This document shows, piece by piece, positions 9,027-15,692 of a DNA stretch of 64,000 nucleotides. Numbering within the stretch: position 1 is the first letter of the stretch; each line of letters opens with the position of its first letter. Origin of the DNA: JBAZJI01 sp964596325. GTDB taxonomy: Bacteria > Patescibacteriota > Minisyncoccia > Minisyncoccales > JAGOPM01. Position numbers and translations under genes: made by a program. Where the stretch lies: contig CAZQSQ010000004.1 of NCBI GenBank assembly GCA_964596325.1, forward strand, positions 1 through 64,000. Direction: 5' to 3'. The notes under the pieces were generated by a model. That model saw only the letters and a list, made by a program, of their open reading frames with translations, did not search any database and was not told the DNA's origin.

Positions 9027-9872
9027 TTGATACAAGAGATAGTCGAAAAAACACTTTTAGCCGCCCAAACCAGCTTGGCAAGATTAGGGCCGAGCGGGCT
9101 AACACCCAAAGAAAAAAATCGATTCGGCGAAACATGTTTGCAGGCTGATTGGGAGTGCGAAGAAGCCGTTATCAATTGTTTGAGGCGGGAAAATTTTGCC
9201 GCCAGAATCATCAGCGAAGAACACGGCACCATTGATCTTACGCCTAATCCTTTTTATACCTGCATACTCGATGGGCTGGATGGTACGCGCCAATACCAGG
9301 CTAATCGCAAAAAAGGGATTTATGGCACCATCTTGGGCATTTTCCACGGCCTTGACCCTCACTACAATGATTACGCGGCCGGCGGAGCAATAATCCATAG
9401 CCAAAATACCCTTATTACGTATGTAAAAAACGAAGGTGTGGACGTCTGCCGTCAAATGCTTACCAAAAACCACTACAATACTCCCCCGCTTATAGTCGAT
9501 TCCCTCAGCGAGCTGGTCAGCCGACAGAGGCCAATTTTTGTCGATGAGCCATGGGAAGCCAACCAAATCGCTTTTGCCAGACCCCTCAAAAAAAGAGGAT
9601 ATACGATTAATGATCTAGGGAGCTCTACTGCTTCTTACGCAGCCATTGCCTTGGGCGAGGCTGACCTGGTGCTGGAATGCACGCGCAAAGATAATCTCGA
9701 AATCGCGGCATTCTACGGCCTTATTACCGAGCTTCAAGGCCTGATGGTTACTCTAGATGGCCAACCGCTCGGAGAACAGAAATACAAAAAGTTCGGGCAA
9801 AAAGACCACATTCCGATTATCACCTGTACCAATAAAAGCCTTTTATATGAGCTCCTTTGGGCAATCACTTAA
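9027..9872 (+). CDS. Inositol monophosphatase-family protein
   Basis: 281 residues. The metal-binding signature of the IMPase/CysQ/FBPase superfamily is visible: EEHG near residue 68 followed by LDGLDGTRQY near residue 88, which carries the Asp ligands. The usual C-terminal WDxAA motif reads LEIAA, so the second conserved metal-binding Asp is a Glu; the activity may be altered. Expected reaction type is Mg-dependent hydrolysis of a small phosphate monoester (inositol phosphate, sugar bisphosphate or PAP), substrate unknown. The start is a TTG, chosen because a perfect AAGGAGG (9014-9020) lies 6 bp before it and a consensus promoter sits upstream. The unit is monocistronic and ends in a hairpin terminator. 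Confidence 0.8.
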   Translation: MIQEIVEKTLLAAQTSLARLGPSGLTPKEKNRFGETCLQADWECEEAVINCLRRENFAARIISEEHGTIDLTPNPFYTCILDGLDGTRQYQANRKKGIYGTILGIFHGLDPHYNDYAAGGAIIHSQNTLITYVKNEGVDVCRQMLTKNHYNTPPLIVDSLSELVSRQRPIFVDEPWEANQIAFARPLKKRGYTINDLGSSTASYAAIALGEADLVLECTRKDNLEIAAFYGLITELQGLMVTLDGQPLGEQKYKKFGQKDHIPIITCTNKSLLYELLWAIT

Positions 9873-9895
9873 TCCACAATCACTGTGGATTTTTT
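9872..9895 (+). terminator. Rho-independent terminator
   Basis: Stem ATCCACA/TGTGGAT with a 5-base loop followed by six T, overlapping the stop of the IMPase-like gene. Confidence 0.8.
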
Positions 9896-9897
9896 AG

Positions 9898-9925
9898 TTG
9901 ACGACCTATTTTACGGTGGTAAAAT
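9898..9925 (+). promoter_or_regulatory. Promoter of the Nudix-like gene
   Basis: TTGACG, a 16-bp spacer and TAAAAT, directly after the preceding terminator. Confidence 0.65.
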
Positions 9926-9962
9926 AGTTTAGCTCAAGAAAAATCTTTATAAGGAGGTAAAG

Positions 9963-10583
9963 ATGGGAAGAATGCTAGATTTTGATTCCAAGAAAGTGGT
10001 CTGCTCCAAGAATGGACACGACCTGTTTGATATGATTTTCACTGATGAAAATGGCGAAAAGCTGGAATACACTGGCATAAACCAAAAGCCCTGGTCGGTA
10101 ATTTTCGCCCTCAAGGAAACACGCATTTCCCGGAGGACAGAATTCGACGTTGTGGTGGTGGAAAGCTTTGTTCCCGTGGCCCAAAAAAGGATGATGAAAT
10201 TGCCGGCCATCAGCTTTAGTTCGAAAAACCTTGGCCCAATCAAGGCCGCAGCCCAAGCCCTGAAAAAAAGAACCGGCTACGAATGCGATGAAAAAAATAT
10301 CACTCCCCTTTCCCCGGTACTTATGTCCTCGAGCCATTCCGAAACGCAAATCTACTGTTTCTTGGCCGAAAGATGTGTGAAGCGCGAAGAAATCGTCTCG
10401 GAAGCCCCCTTTTACCCTACAGTCCACTGGATGTCATTCAATTTATGGGTAGACATGATTAAATTGAACAAAATCGAAGAATCTTCTTCGATCATGGCCA
10501 CTTATCTGGCCATGGAAAACAAGCCCGAGCTTTACGAATACCGTCTTGAATACCTCAATAACAAAAAACTCATGCGAGATTAG
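9963..10583 (+). CDS. Nudix-like protein with a degenerate Nudix box
   Basis: 206 residues, cytoplasmic. The middle part has the layout of a Nudix hydrolase of the ADP-ribose pyrophosphatase type: a beta strand with VVVVESFVPVAQ, then GPIKAAAQALKKRTGYE at the place of the Nudix box. The box normally reads G-x5-E-x7-REUxEExGU. Here the REL..EE residues that bind metal are replaced (QALKKRT), so ordinary Nudix catalysis is doubtful; it may bind a nucleotide or be a pseudo-enzyme. The start is fixed by AAGGAGG (9951-9957) 5 bp before the ATG. It is monocistronic, with its own promoter and terminator. Confidence 0.6.
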   Translation: MGRMLDFDSKKVVCSKNGHDLFDMIFTDENGEKLEYTGINQKPWSVIFALKETRISRRTEFDVVVVESFVPVAQKRMMKLPAISFSSKNLGPIKAAAQALKKRTGYECDEKNITPLSPVLMSSSHSETQIYCFLAERCVKREEIVSEAPFYPTVHWMSFNLWVDMIKLNKIEESSSIMATYLAMENKPELYEYRLEYLNNKKLMRD

Positions 10584-10599
10584 ATTATCATTCTCGCCC

Positions 10600-10625
10600 A
10601 GCTCCAAATAAATGGAGCTTTTTTA
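10600..10625 (+). terminator. Rho-independent terminator
   Basis: Stem AGCTCCA/TGGAGCT with a 6-base loop followed by a T run, just after the Nudix-like gene. Confidence 0.8.
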
Positions 10626-10631
10626 TTGGCT

Positions 10632-10678
10632 ACCGCGTATAGCTCGCTTCGCTCGCACGCGGCAAGTACGCGTTTTTT
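10632..10678 (+). repeat. GC-rich palindrome followed by a T run
   Basis: CCGCGT and ACGCGG enclose a second palindrome (GCTCGCTTCGCTCGC); an overlapping CGCGTA/TACGCG pair ends in six T. It could be a second terminator or a decayed mobile palindrome. It lies between the Nudix-like gene's terminator and the tRNA-Pro promoter. Confidence 0.45.
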
Positions 10679-10679
10679 C

Positions 10680-10707
10680 TTGCTATTTATCTGCCTTTTG
10701 CTATAAT
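10680..10707 (+). promoter_or_regulatory. Probable tRNA-Pro promoter
   Basis: TTGCTA, a 16-bp spacer and a perfect TATAAT. The next gene downstream is tRNA-Pro, about 140 bp away, with an inverted repeat in between. Confidence 0.5.
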
Positions 10708-10749
10708 ATCTTACATCCGAGTTAGTGAATTCTAATTGTAGGGGGCGTC

Positions 10750-10853
10750 CCCCGTTAGAGTCGCTAACATAGCAACGCTTTCCTTTGTCGCACCCGAGGT
10801 ACTGGTTTGATACGACAGAGGTAAACACAGCGCCGTTAGCGACTCTAACGGGG
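10750..10853. repeat. 19-bp perfect inverted repeat running into tRNA-Pro
   Basis: CCCCGTTAGAGTCGCTAAC (10750-10768) recurs as its exact reverse complement at 10835-10853, with 66 bp between. The right arm covers the first five bases of the tRNA-Pro acceptor stem. Each arm holds a smaller palindrome, GTTAG-N5-CTAAC, and a third weaker copy lies at 10721-10736. It could form a large hairpin in the precursor or mark an inverted partial duplication of the tRNA 5' flank. Confidence 0.75.
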
Positions 10854-10922
10854 CGTCGTACAGTGGTAGTACACACGTTTCGGGTGCGTGAGGTCCGAGT
10901 TCGATTCTCGGCGCCCCGACCA
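10849..10922 (+). tRNA. tRNA-Pro (anticodon CGG)
   Basis: A full cloverleaf: acceptor CGGGGCG/CGCCCCG, D stem GTAC/GTAC, anticodon stem CACGT/GCGTG with loop TTCGGGT giving anticodon CGG, and T arm CCGAG-TTCGATT-CTCGG. Discriminator A and an encoded CCA follow. C1 and G37 are typical of bacterial tRNA-Pro. Confidence 0.95.
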
Positions 10923-10924
10923 GC

Positions 10925-10955
10925 AAAACAGGCATATCAATGCCTGTTTTTGTTT
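10925..10955 (+). terminator. Terminator after tRNA-Pro
   Basis: A 10-bp perfect stem AAAACAGGCA/TGCCTGTTTT ending in a T-rich run directly behind the encoded CCA. Confidence 0.85.
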
Positions 10956-10982
10956 CCGCCTTGGCCTAGGTCAAGGCAAGTG

Positions 10983-11056
10983 ACTAAAAAATCCAAAAGC
11001 CGTTGATTTTATTAGTCATTTCGTATATTGATTTTTTGGCCTTTTTGTGCTATAAT
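10983..11056 (+). promoter_or_regulatory. Inverted repeat joined to a promoter
   Basis: An imperfect hairpin (CTAAAAAATC ... GATTTTATTAG, 10983-11014) is followed by TTGATT (11028-11033), a 17-bp spacer and TATAAT (11051-11056) with an extended TGC. A closely similar block including the promoter lies at 18346-18424, so this is a repeated cassette. Confidence 0.65.
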
Positions 11057-11061
11057 ATATA

Positions 11062-11080
11062 TTGTAGTTATCAACTACAA
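11062..11080 (+). promoter_or_regulatory. Perfect 8-bp palindrome at the transcription start
   Basis: TTGTAGTT-ATC-AACTACAA lies 5 bp after the -10 box, so it would form a hairpin at the very 5' end of the mRNA or serve as an operator. Confidence 0.5.
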
Positions 11081-11105
11081 TTTCACAATCAAATAAGGAG
11101 GATAA

Positions 11106-11353
11106 ATGAATATGCTAAAATTTTTAGAGGAATAGCCATAGCGGCGCTCACTGGCGTACTGTTTTATAGTATTCGCTGTATTGTTTTTATCATAGCGCAC
11201 TGGTCACAATTTCCGGCACAGGAGGCGGGCAATCTCCCTTTCCTATTGTTTGGGCTAACAGTCGTTAGCATCTGCGCCATCTTAATGATCTACTTGTTTT
11301 TATACCTTGGCTTTGATGTTGAACTCATAAAGTTCAGATCAAAGAATAGCTAG
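11106..11353 (+). pseudogene. Small two-TM membrane protein with an apparent frameshift
   Basis: AAGGAGG (11095-11101) points firmly to the ATG at 11106, but that frame stops after nine codons (MNMLKFLEE). The frame shifted by one continues for about 75 codons with two membrane segments (GIAIAALTGVLFYSIRCIVF and LLFGLTVVSICAILMIYLFL). Adding one T to the TTTTT run at 11121-11125 would give MNMLKFFRGIAIAALTG, an ordinary membrane-protein start of about 82 residues. This is either a one-base deletion in the organism, an assembly or read error in the homopolymer, or less likely recoding. The function is unknown. Confidence 0.6.
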
Positions 11354-11388
11354 CAATATTCAGGAAAGGCATCATTAAAGGAGGAATA

Positions 11389-11817
11389 ATGAACGAAAAG
11401 CTAAAGAAAGTGATTTCCAACCCTGCACTTGTCGCAGCAGTCAGCCAGGTGATTTCTGAATTCAATTTGCAAGAAATCTCTGCCTCCCCTTCCAGCCCCA
11501 CTACCTATATTATAAAAGCAGTAATTGAGGTTGGTAAGAATGGACCTGCTCATGTATTTACAATATATGCGCAGACCAAAACCAGTAATGGCGCAATCAG
11601 ATCTCAAGCATATGCTTCTTGCACTGTAATGCAGGGCGAGCTGGAGATAAACCCAGAAGATGAAGTCCATCAAGTAACACTCGAACTTCATACAGGTCCT
11701 AAAACGGCTAACTACTGGGAAAAGCTCACCCAATATGTCTGGGATGAGATTGCCGCCAAGTACTCAAATGTCGAAGTTGTCAAAACCATTGATAAAGGTG
11801 CTGACTACGAAGCGTAA
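11389..11817 (+). CDS. Hypothetical protein
   Basis: 142 residues, soluble, no signal peptide. It starts with a helical part and continues with alternating strands (TTYIIKAVIEVG, HVFTIYAQTKT, QAYASCTVMQGELEI, QVTLELHTG) and a final helix, an alpha+beta layout that I do not assign to a family. The start is set by AAAGGAGG 5 bp before the ATG. It follows the frameshifted membrane gene by 35 bp and may share its promoter at 11028-11056. Confidence 0.7.
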   Translation: MNEKLKKVISNPALVAAVSQVISEFNLQEISASPSSPTTYIIKAVIEVGKNGPAHVFTIYAQTKTSNGAIRSQAYASCTVMQGELEINPEDEVHQVTLELHTGPKTANYWEKLTQYVWDEIAAKYSNVEVVKTIDKGADYEA

Positions 11818-11849
11818 TTGTCCTTTATCGTTTGTCCTCTGTCCCTTAT

Positions 11850-11872
11850 GCGCCCACAATGTGGGCGCCTTT
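11850..11872 (+). terminator. Weak terminator hairpin
   Basis: GCGCCCAC/GTGGGCGC with a 3-base loop is a strong stem, but only three T follow, so termination may be partial. Confidence 0.5.
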
Positions 11873-12049
11873 ACGTTCAGACAGTATTGGGCTAAAATGC
11901 CACAATTAGCATTATTTACAATACATTGTGGCGAAAAACGAAAGCAGAGAAAACCTAATGTTAATTTCGGCCTAAAGATAACTGGCAGTGGTTTAGCCTT
12001 TATTTTACTTATTTTTGGTCCAAATTTTTCATGGGAAAAAAGGAGGAAA
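11873..12049. other. Leader region without a recognised gene
   Basis: AT-rich stretch before the small membrane gene at 12050. It holds an inverted pair CCACAAT/ATTGTGG (about 11900-11930). No convincing promoter, tRNA or known RNA could be identified by eye. Confidence 0.4.
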
Positions 12050-12325
12050 ATGTATAATCCAAAAAATCGCGAACGACACAAATACTTGATTGTCCCTCTT
12101 GTTATCCTTGCTATTTCTTTAGCAATAAGCCTGTTTGCCAAATACAGCACAGAAATTCCGACTTGGAAAATATTCTATGTTCCGAGTGGAAATTTCTGGT
12201 ATTTGTTTTGGGTAATCGTTGGGACAATCGCTTTTTCGCTAAGTTTTGTTTCGGCCATAACCATTATTGGTTATTTGGTCTATAAACTGTCATGCTTAAT
12301 TTTTCTTAAAAAGGAAAAAAAATAA
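12050..12325 (+). CDS. Small membrane protein, two TM segments
   Basis: 91 residues. The ATG is chosen because AGGAGG lies 4 bp upstream; the frame is open further 5' but without signals. After a basic head (MYNPKNRERHKY) come two hydrophobic segments, LIVPLVILAISLAISLFA (about 12-30) and FWVIVGTIAFSLSFVSAITIIGYLVY (about 53-78), then a basic tail ending in KKEKK. By the positive-inside rule both ends face the cytoplasm. Function unknown. It is followed at once by a strong terminator. Confidence 0.7.
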   Translation: MYNPKNRERHKYLIVPLVILAISLAISLFAKYSTEIPTWKIFYVPSGNFWYLFWVIVGTIAFSLSFVSAITIIGYLVYKLSCLIFLKKEKK

Positions 12326-12328
12326 CAC

Positions 12329-12349
12329 CCTCGCAATGCGAGGTTTTTT
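12329..12349 (+). terminator. Rho-independent terminator
   Basis: CCTCGC-AAT-GCGAGG stem followed by six T. The 170 bp after it are very AT-rich with no gene seen before the next promoter. Confidence 0.85.
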
Positions 12350-12522
12350 GTTACATGAAAAAATTGATTAAGGACAAATAGCGGACATGGCGAGCTAATT
12401 AAAATTAATAGAAGAGTAATTTTGAAAATAAATTCAAATAATTTACAAAATCATTAAATATTGTAGTAAAAATATTTAGCTTAAAAAAAACCCAAAATTT
12501 CCTATGGAACGCAGCATTCGAA

Positions 12523-12550
12523 TTGACATGGAAAATTTTACATGTATAAT
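12523..12550 (+). promoter_or_regulatory. Promoter of the kinase pair
   Basis: TTGACA, a 16-bp spacer and TATAAT, 60 bp before the GTG start of the P-loop kinase gene. Confidence 0.8.
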
Positions 12551-12609
12551 ATTAAGCACAAAATAGTCCTTAAAAAACCTAGAAAAACAGGACAGAAAGG
12601 AATAAGACC

Positions 12610-13245
12610 GTGATCAGAATAGCCTTTGCCGGACCGCCGTCTGTTGGTAAAACAATGCTGGCGCGCGAGCTCTCAGTAATTTTGAAAAAAATAAGCTGCT
12701 GGGCAGATATGGTTAATGAGGCGCACCGGCCTTATCTTGTCCGCAATGTTTGGCCCCAGAATAGGGACATCACTGCCGAGGACGAGTATGAAATGTTTTG
12801 CCGACAAATGGAAAACGAGCAAGACTTTGCTCAAGTCCAATCAGACTATGTTTTCCACGAAATGCCGCTTTTCCAAGATCTTATTTGGTTTCAATACAAA
12901 AAACTGGATGAAACTGCCCAAGGAAAGCCGTATTTCGACTTGATGGAGAAAGAATGCAATAGGGACACGCACAAATACGACCTCATTTTTCTTTGTAATC
13001 CAAAGAATGTCCCCAATGTCCGCCAACGAGTAAGCAATAATGATAGGGAAGTCCTCTATAAGCACATTAAACAGTATGTGGCCGATAAAAAACCATATAT
13101 TACCAATGTTTATGAGCTGAACGAAGGGGATTTTGATAAAAAGGTGAGTAGGGTGTTGGAAAAAATGGCTTTTCACTATCCGGAAGTTTCAAGCAAGCTC
13201 GCAGCTTATCGGACAAAGCATGGAAAGGTAATGGAAATTATATAA
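12610..13245 (+). CDS. P-loop kinase/ATPase of the NadR-like AAA_28 type
   Basis: 211 residues. The N-terminal Walker A motif GPPSVGKT (residues 8-15) is followed by a layout like the ATP-binding domain of NadR-type kinases: conserved acidic and aromatic positions (NEAHRPY, AEDEYEMFCRQMENEQ, YVFHEMPLFQDLIW) and a lid segment RQRVSNNDREVL. The likely activity is phosphorylation of a small nucleoside or similar metabolite; the substrate is not visible. The start is a GTG with AAAGGA some 8 bp upstream. It forms a two-gene operon with the ROK kinase (11 bp gap), suggesting a salvage or sugar-phosphorylation function. Confidence 0.7.
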   Translation: MIRIAFAGPPSVGKTMLARELSVILKKISCWADMVNEAHRPYLVRNVWPQNRDITAEDEYEMFCRQMENEQDFAQVQSDYVFHEMPLFQDLIWFQYKKLDETAQGKPYFDLMEKECNRDTHKYDLIFLCNPKNVPNVRQRVSNNDREVLYKHIKQYVADKKPYITNVYELNEGDFDKKVSRVLEKMAFHYPEVSSKLAAYRTKHGKVMEII

Positions 13246-13255
13246 GAGGAGGAAA

Positions 13256-14320
13256 ATGGCAAAGCCATATGCTAAACCGTTTAGGGTAATCAATGCGATT
13301 ACCATTGATATTGGAGGGACAAATGTCCGCGTCAGCGCTGCAAAGTGCAACTATAATGCCAAAACTTGGAAATCACTGGCCAGAACCATAATTTTCCGAT
13401 CCCCGGCCAATCAAGAAGAATTGGAAAAACAAATAGGGGACAGCATGGTTGCAATCAGGAATGAATGCAAGGAGAAGCTCGAAGTTGTTGCGGTTTGCGC
13501 TGCCGGGATATTGGACAGTCACAAATCGACCCTGATTTCATTGTCTAATCAGCCGGGCTGGGAAAACATTAACTTTGAAGCCATCACCCAAAGGTATTGC
13601 CCAGAAATCATGGTCACGGACGGATATTTCCCATATCCAGTTTATGTAGAAAACGATGCCAAATCAGCCGCCCTTGCACAGTATTATTTTGCCAAGTATC
13701 CAAACAAGGAAAATCTCATATACCTGACATGCTCAACAGGCATGGGTGCTGGTATTATCCAAGATGGCCTGCCATTACTTGGCGGACAGGGCTTGGCGGG
13801 AGAAGTAGGGCACATGATTATGAGCACAGACCCGACCGCGCCGCTTTGCGGCTGTGGGCAACGGGGTTGCTGGGAGGCTTTTGTCGGGTTAAATAACTTT
13901 ACCCGCAATGCTAAAACTTGGTTGGATTTTATTGAATTTGACGAACCGTGGTATATGGCAGCTAAACATAGCGAGCAAGGCCTACGCGCTGAGGATATTT
14001 TCCAAGCCGCTATCAAGGACAACGATGCCTCGGCTTATTATCTGGTTAAAAACTGGGTGGAGCACACGGCTGTTGGAATAGGGAACCTGATCATGGCCTA
14101 TAATCCATCGACTATTGTCCTGGGCACGGTTGTCCAATATTGGGGAGAGCCATTACTGCGAATGATCCGCCAAGAACTGGAATATCGTTTTTGTGGCATG
14201 CCAAGACAGATAGAACATTGCCAGCTTACAGCCAATCAGCTGCCACGCCTCGAGGTCTTGGCCCCGCTAGCCGCTGCACTCCGACACCATTCTCTGATCT
14301 ATGGTTGGGAGATAAAATAA
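13256..14320 (+). CDS. ROK family sugar kinase
   Basis: 354 residues. All main ROK features are present: the phosphate-binding motif DIGGTNVRVS near residue 16, the catalytic-region motif ENDAKSAALAQYY, the second phosphate loop CSTGMGAGII, AGEVGHM, and the zinc-binding motif CGCGQRGCWE with its Cys residues. The reaction is ATP-dependent phosphorylation of a hexose or N-acetyl hexosamine; which sugar cannot be told. No helix-turn-helix domain is present, so it is an enzyme rather than a ROK repressor. The ATG has GAGGAGG 5 bp upstream. It is co-transcribed with the NadR-like kinase and ends in a strong terminator. Confidence 0.9.
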   Translation: MAKPYAKPFRVINAITIDIGGTNVRVSAAKCNYNAKTWKSLARTIIFRSPANQEELEKQIGDSMVAIRNECKEKLEVVAVCAAGILDSHKSTLISLSNQPGWENINFEAITQRYCPEIMVTDGYFPYPVYVENDAKSAALAQYYFAKYPNKENLIYLTCSTGMGAGIIQDGLPLLGGQGLAGEVGHMIMSTDPTAPLCGCGQRGCWEAFVGLNNFTRNAKTWLDFIEFDEPWYMAAKHSEQGLRAEDIFQAAIKDNDASAYYLVKNWVEHTAVGIGNLIMAYNPSTIVLGTVVQYWGEPLLRMIRQELEYRFCGMPRQIEHCQLTANQLPRLEVLAPLAAALRHHSLIYGWEIK

Positions 14321-14333
14321 ACAAAATTAATAC

Positions 14334-14354
14334 CCGCGCATTGCGCGGTTTTTT
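14334..14354 (+). terminator. Rho-independent terminator
   Basis: CCGCGCA/TGCGCGG stem with a T run, ending the kinase operon. Confidence 0.8.
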
Positions 14355-14436
14355 AATAGATTTTCTTAGCGAATTTTGAGCTTTAGAAAATCATGTATGC
14401 ACCGCTTACGTGTGCGCGGATGCGCACTGCGGGGCG
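14354..14436 (+). repeat. Palindromic two-hairpin element, diverged copy
   Basis: TAATA, stem GATTTTC/GAAAATC around an inner AGC/GCT hairpin, then ATGTATGC and a second hairpin (CCGC ... GCGG) that holds a nested palindrome. This is the architecture of the elements at 22902-22962 and 27823-28203, but here the element follows the T run of a terminator rather than a tRNA T-loop. Confidence 0.7.
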
Positions 14437-14538
14437 AATAAATTCAATCAATGCGAGTTCTCGAGCATTAGAATTTATTAAACCTCGCCAAAGTGTAATC
14501 ACGGCGGCGGGGTAATACTTTGATTGGAAAGGGGAGAT
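14437..14538 (+). other. Structured leader with hairpins, no gene recognised
   Basis: A long hairpin AATAAATTC/GAATTTATT (14437-14479) with an inner palindrome is followed by CAAAGT/ACTTTG around a GC-rich segment. An AAAGGGGAG site then precedes a 14-codon frame starting at 14539. This could be a regulatory leader or decayed repeats; no known riboswitch is recognised. Confidence 0.35.
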
Positions 14539-14542
14539 ATGA

Positions 14543-14571
14543 TTGACAAATCAAAATCATTATTGTATCGT
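14543..14571 (+). promoter_or_regulatory. Possible promoter
   Basis: A perfect TTGACA with a poor -10 (TATCGT) 17 bp later, 55 bp before the Shine-Dalgarno site of the next gene. Confidence 0.4.
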
Positions 14572-14626
14572 ATATATGCTTAGCAAAAAGGAGCTAGGCA
14601 AATTCATTTGCCAAAAAGGAGGCAAA

Positions 14627-15418
14627 ATGAGCATTATTAAAAATCTAATTGACCCAAAGGCAGCGCTTGAAAGGAAAAGAAGATTCTGGCAGTTTATACG
14701 CAACGCGGCAGCAATAACAACCGTTGTTGTTGGAATTATTTTTCTCGTATTGCTATTTACTTGCCCAGAATGGTTTGAGAATCTCATTTTTTCACCTAGA
14801 GCGCCTGTCCCCACGAGAGAAATAGCTTCCAATCCAGACCAGTCGCTCCGTCTGAAGCTAAACGATAGAGCCATGAACTTTATCAACAAGTATCAGGAAA
14901 AGACAGGAGAGTACTTTTGCGCAACCAGCCCTTTGCCCAAAGACTCAAACGACAAAACACTCAATGCCTTGATTGCATCTGTGGGCACTGATGTTGAAGT
15001 ACTTCGCGATTACAAAGGACCGGTTCTTCGCTCACAAAACTACCTCTACGCCTATTACAAGAAAGGCGAAACTGACCTAAGCTTCAAAATTGTCTTGCCG
15101 GCCAAAAACACCTTGCCAACAATCCTAGAAATCGTAGGCAATCTCTATAAAGAACCGGAAGTTCCAGACAAAGAGTCAATAAAAAGCTGGGAATTAACAA
15201 TGGACATTAAAATAATTAAAGTCATCGCAATTCCAGGGAATATGTATGACGAAGATAGTGTTGCCGGAAGCTTAGCAGGGAAGTTCAGGGAGCCCATTAT
15301 TTGCAGAACGCAATACAAAGGGCCAACCCCGCTTTCTGGCAACCAACTTATCTCTTACTACAAAAACGGCGATATGAGCAAAATCTATTTTATGATTTTA
15401 CAGCCTTTCGAAGTCTAA
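14627..15418 (+). CDS. Membrane-anchored protein with an internal repeat
   Basis: 263 residues. The ATG at 14627 is preferred over the longer open frame because AAAGGAGG precedes it by 5 bp and the upstream part contains a promoter-like sequence. One membrane segment lies at about residues 24-46 (AAAITTVVVGIIFLVLLF), with a short basic cytoplasmic head, so the rest is outside. The outer part contains a duplicated unit: YKGPVLRSQNYLYAYYKKG and YKGPTPLSGNQLISYYKNG, each followed by a strand ending in ILP/LQP. The family is not recognised. It is followed by a 59-residue gene 26 bp downstream. Confidence 0.7.
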   Translation: MSIIKNLIDPKAALERKRRFWQFIRNAAAITTVVVGIIFLVLLFTCPEWFENLIFSPRAPVPTREIASNPDQSLRLKLNDRAMNFINKYQEKTGEYFCATSPLPKDSNDKTLNALIASVGTDVEVLRDYKGPVLRSQNYLYAYYKKGETDLSFKIVLPAKNTLPTILEIVGNLYKEPEVPDKESIKSWELTMDIKIIKVIAIPGNMYDEDSVAGSLAGKFREPIICRTQYKGPTPLSGNQLISYYKNGDMSKIYFMILQPFEV

Positions 15419-15444
15419 AACTCAATCATCCCAAAGGAGAAAAA

Positions 15445-15624
15445 ATGGTAGAAATTGAAATATTATCAGGAAGAGACATGTCTGATCTGCGTGAAGCCAT
15501 CAAAAAGTGGCTCGGAAATAATAAAAGAGCCAAGATCATCTCACTGAGCCATTCTGAAGGAAATGATGAGTTTAGGCAGCACAGGGCAACAGCGCTCATT
15601 CTCTATAAAGAGGATGCTTTATAA
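15445..15624 (+). CDS. Small soluble protein, 59 residues
   Basis: The ATG is set by AAAGGAG 5 bp upstream. The sequence alternates strand-helix-strand: MVEIEILSG, SDLREAIKKWLGNN, AKIISLSHSE, ATALILYKE. In size and pattern it resembles the small Cse60-type proteins of Firmicutes and phages, but this is a loose likeness only. It is probably co-transcribed with the membrane protein upstream and is followed by a strong terminator. Function unknown. Confidence 0.6.
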   Translation: MVEIEILSGRDMSDLREAIKKWLGNNKRAKIISLSHSEGNDEFRQHRATALILYKEDAL

Positions 15625-15692
15625 AAAGCGGGAAATTTGGCCGGCAGTTAATCAAGGCTAATAACCCATCATAGCTCGTAATAGTGAGTTTT

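Noticed and set aside
10769..10834. Second tRNA or tRNA relic inside the inverted repeat loop
   Set aside because: Some tRNA-like words occur (CGCACCCGAGG, ACTGGTTTGA) but no cloverleaf can be formed.
11117..11127. Programmed -1 frameshift at the TTTTT run
   Set aside because: The heptamer does not fit X-XXY-YYZ and no stimulatory structure is obvious; a simple indel is more likely.
14543..14626. N-terminal extension of the 14627 gene
   Set aside because: The extension starts at the TTG of a TTGACA box and has no ribosome site, while AAAGGAGG marks the ATG at 14627.
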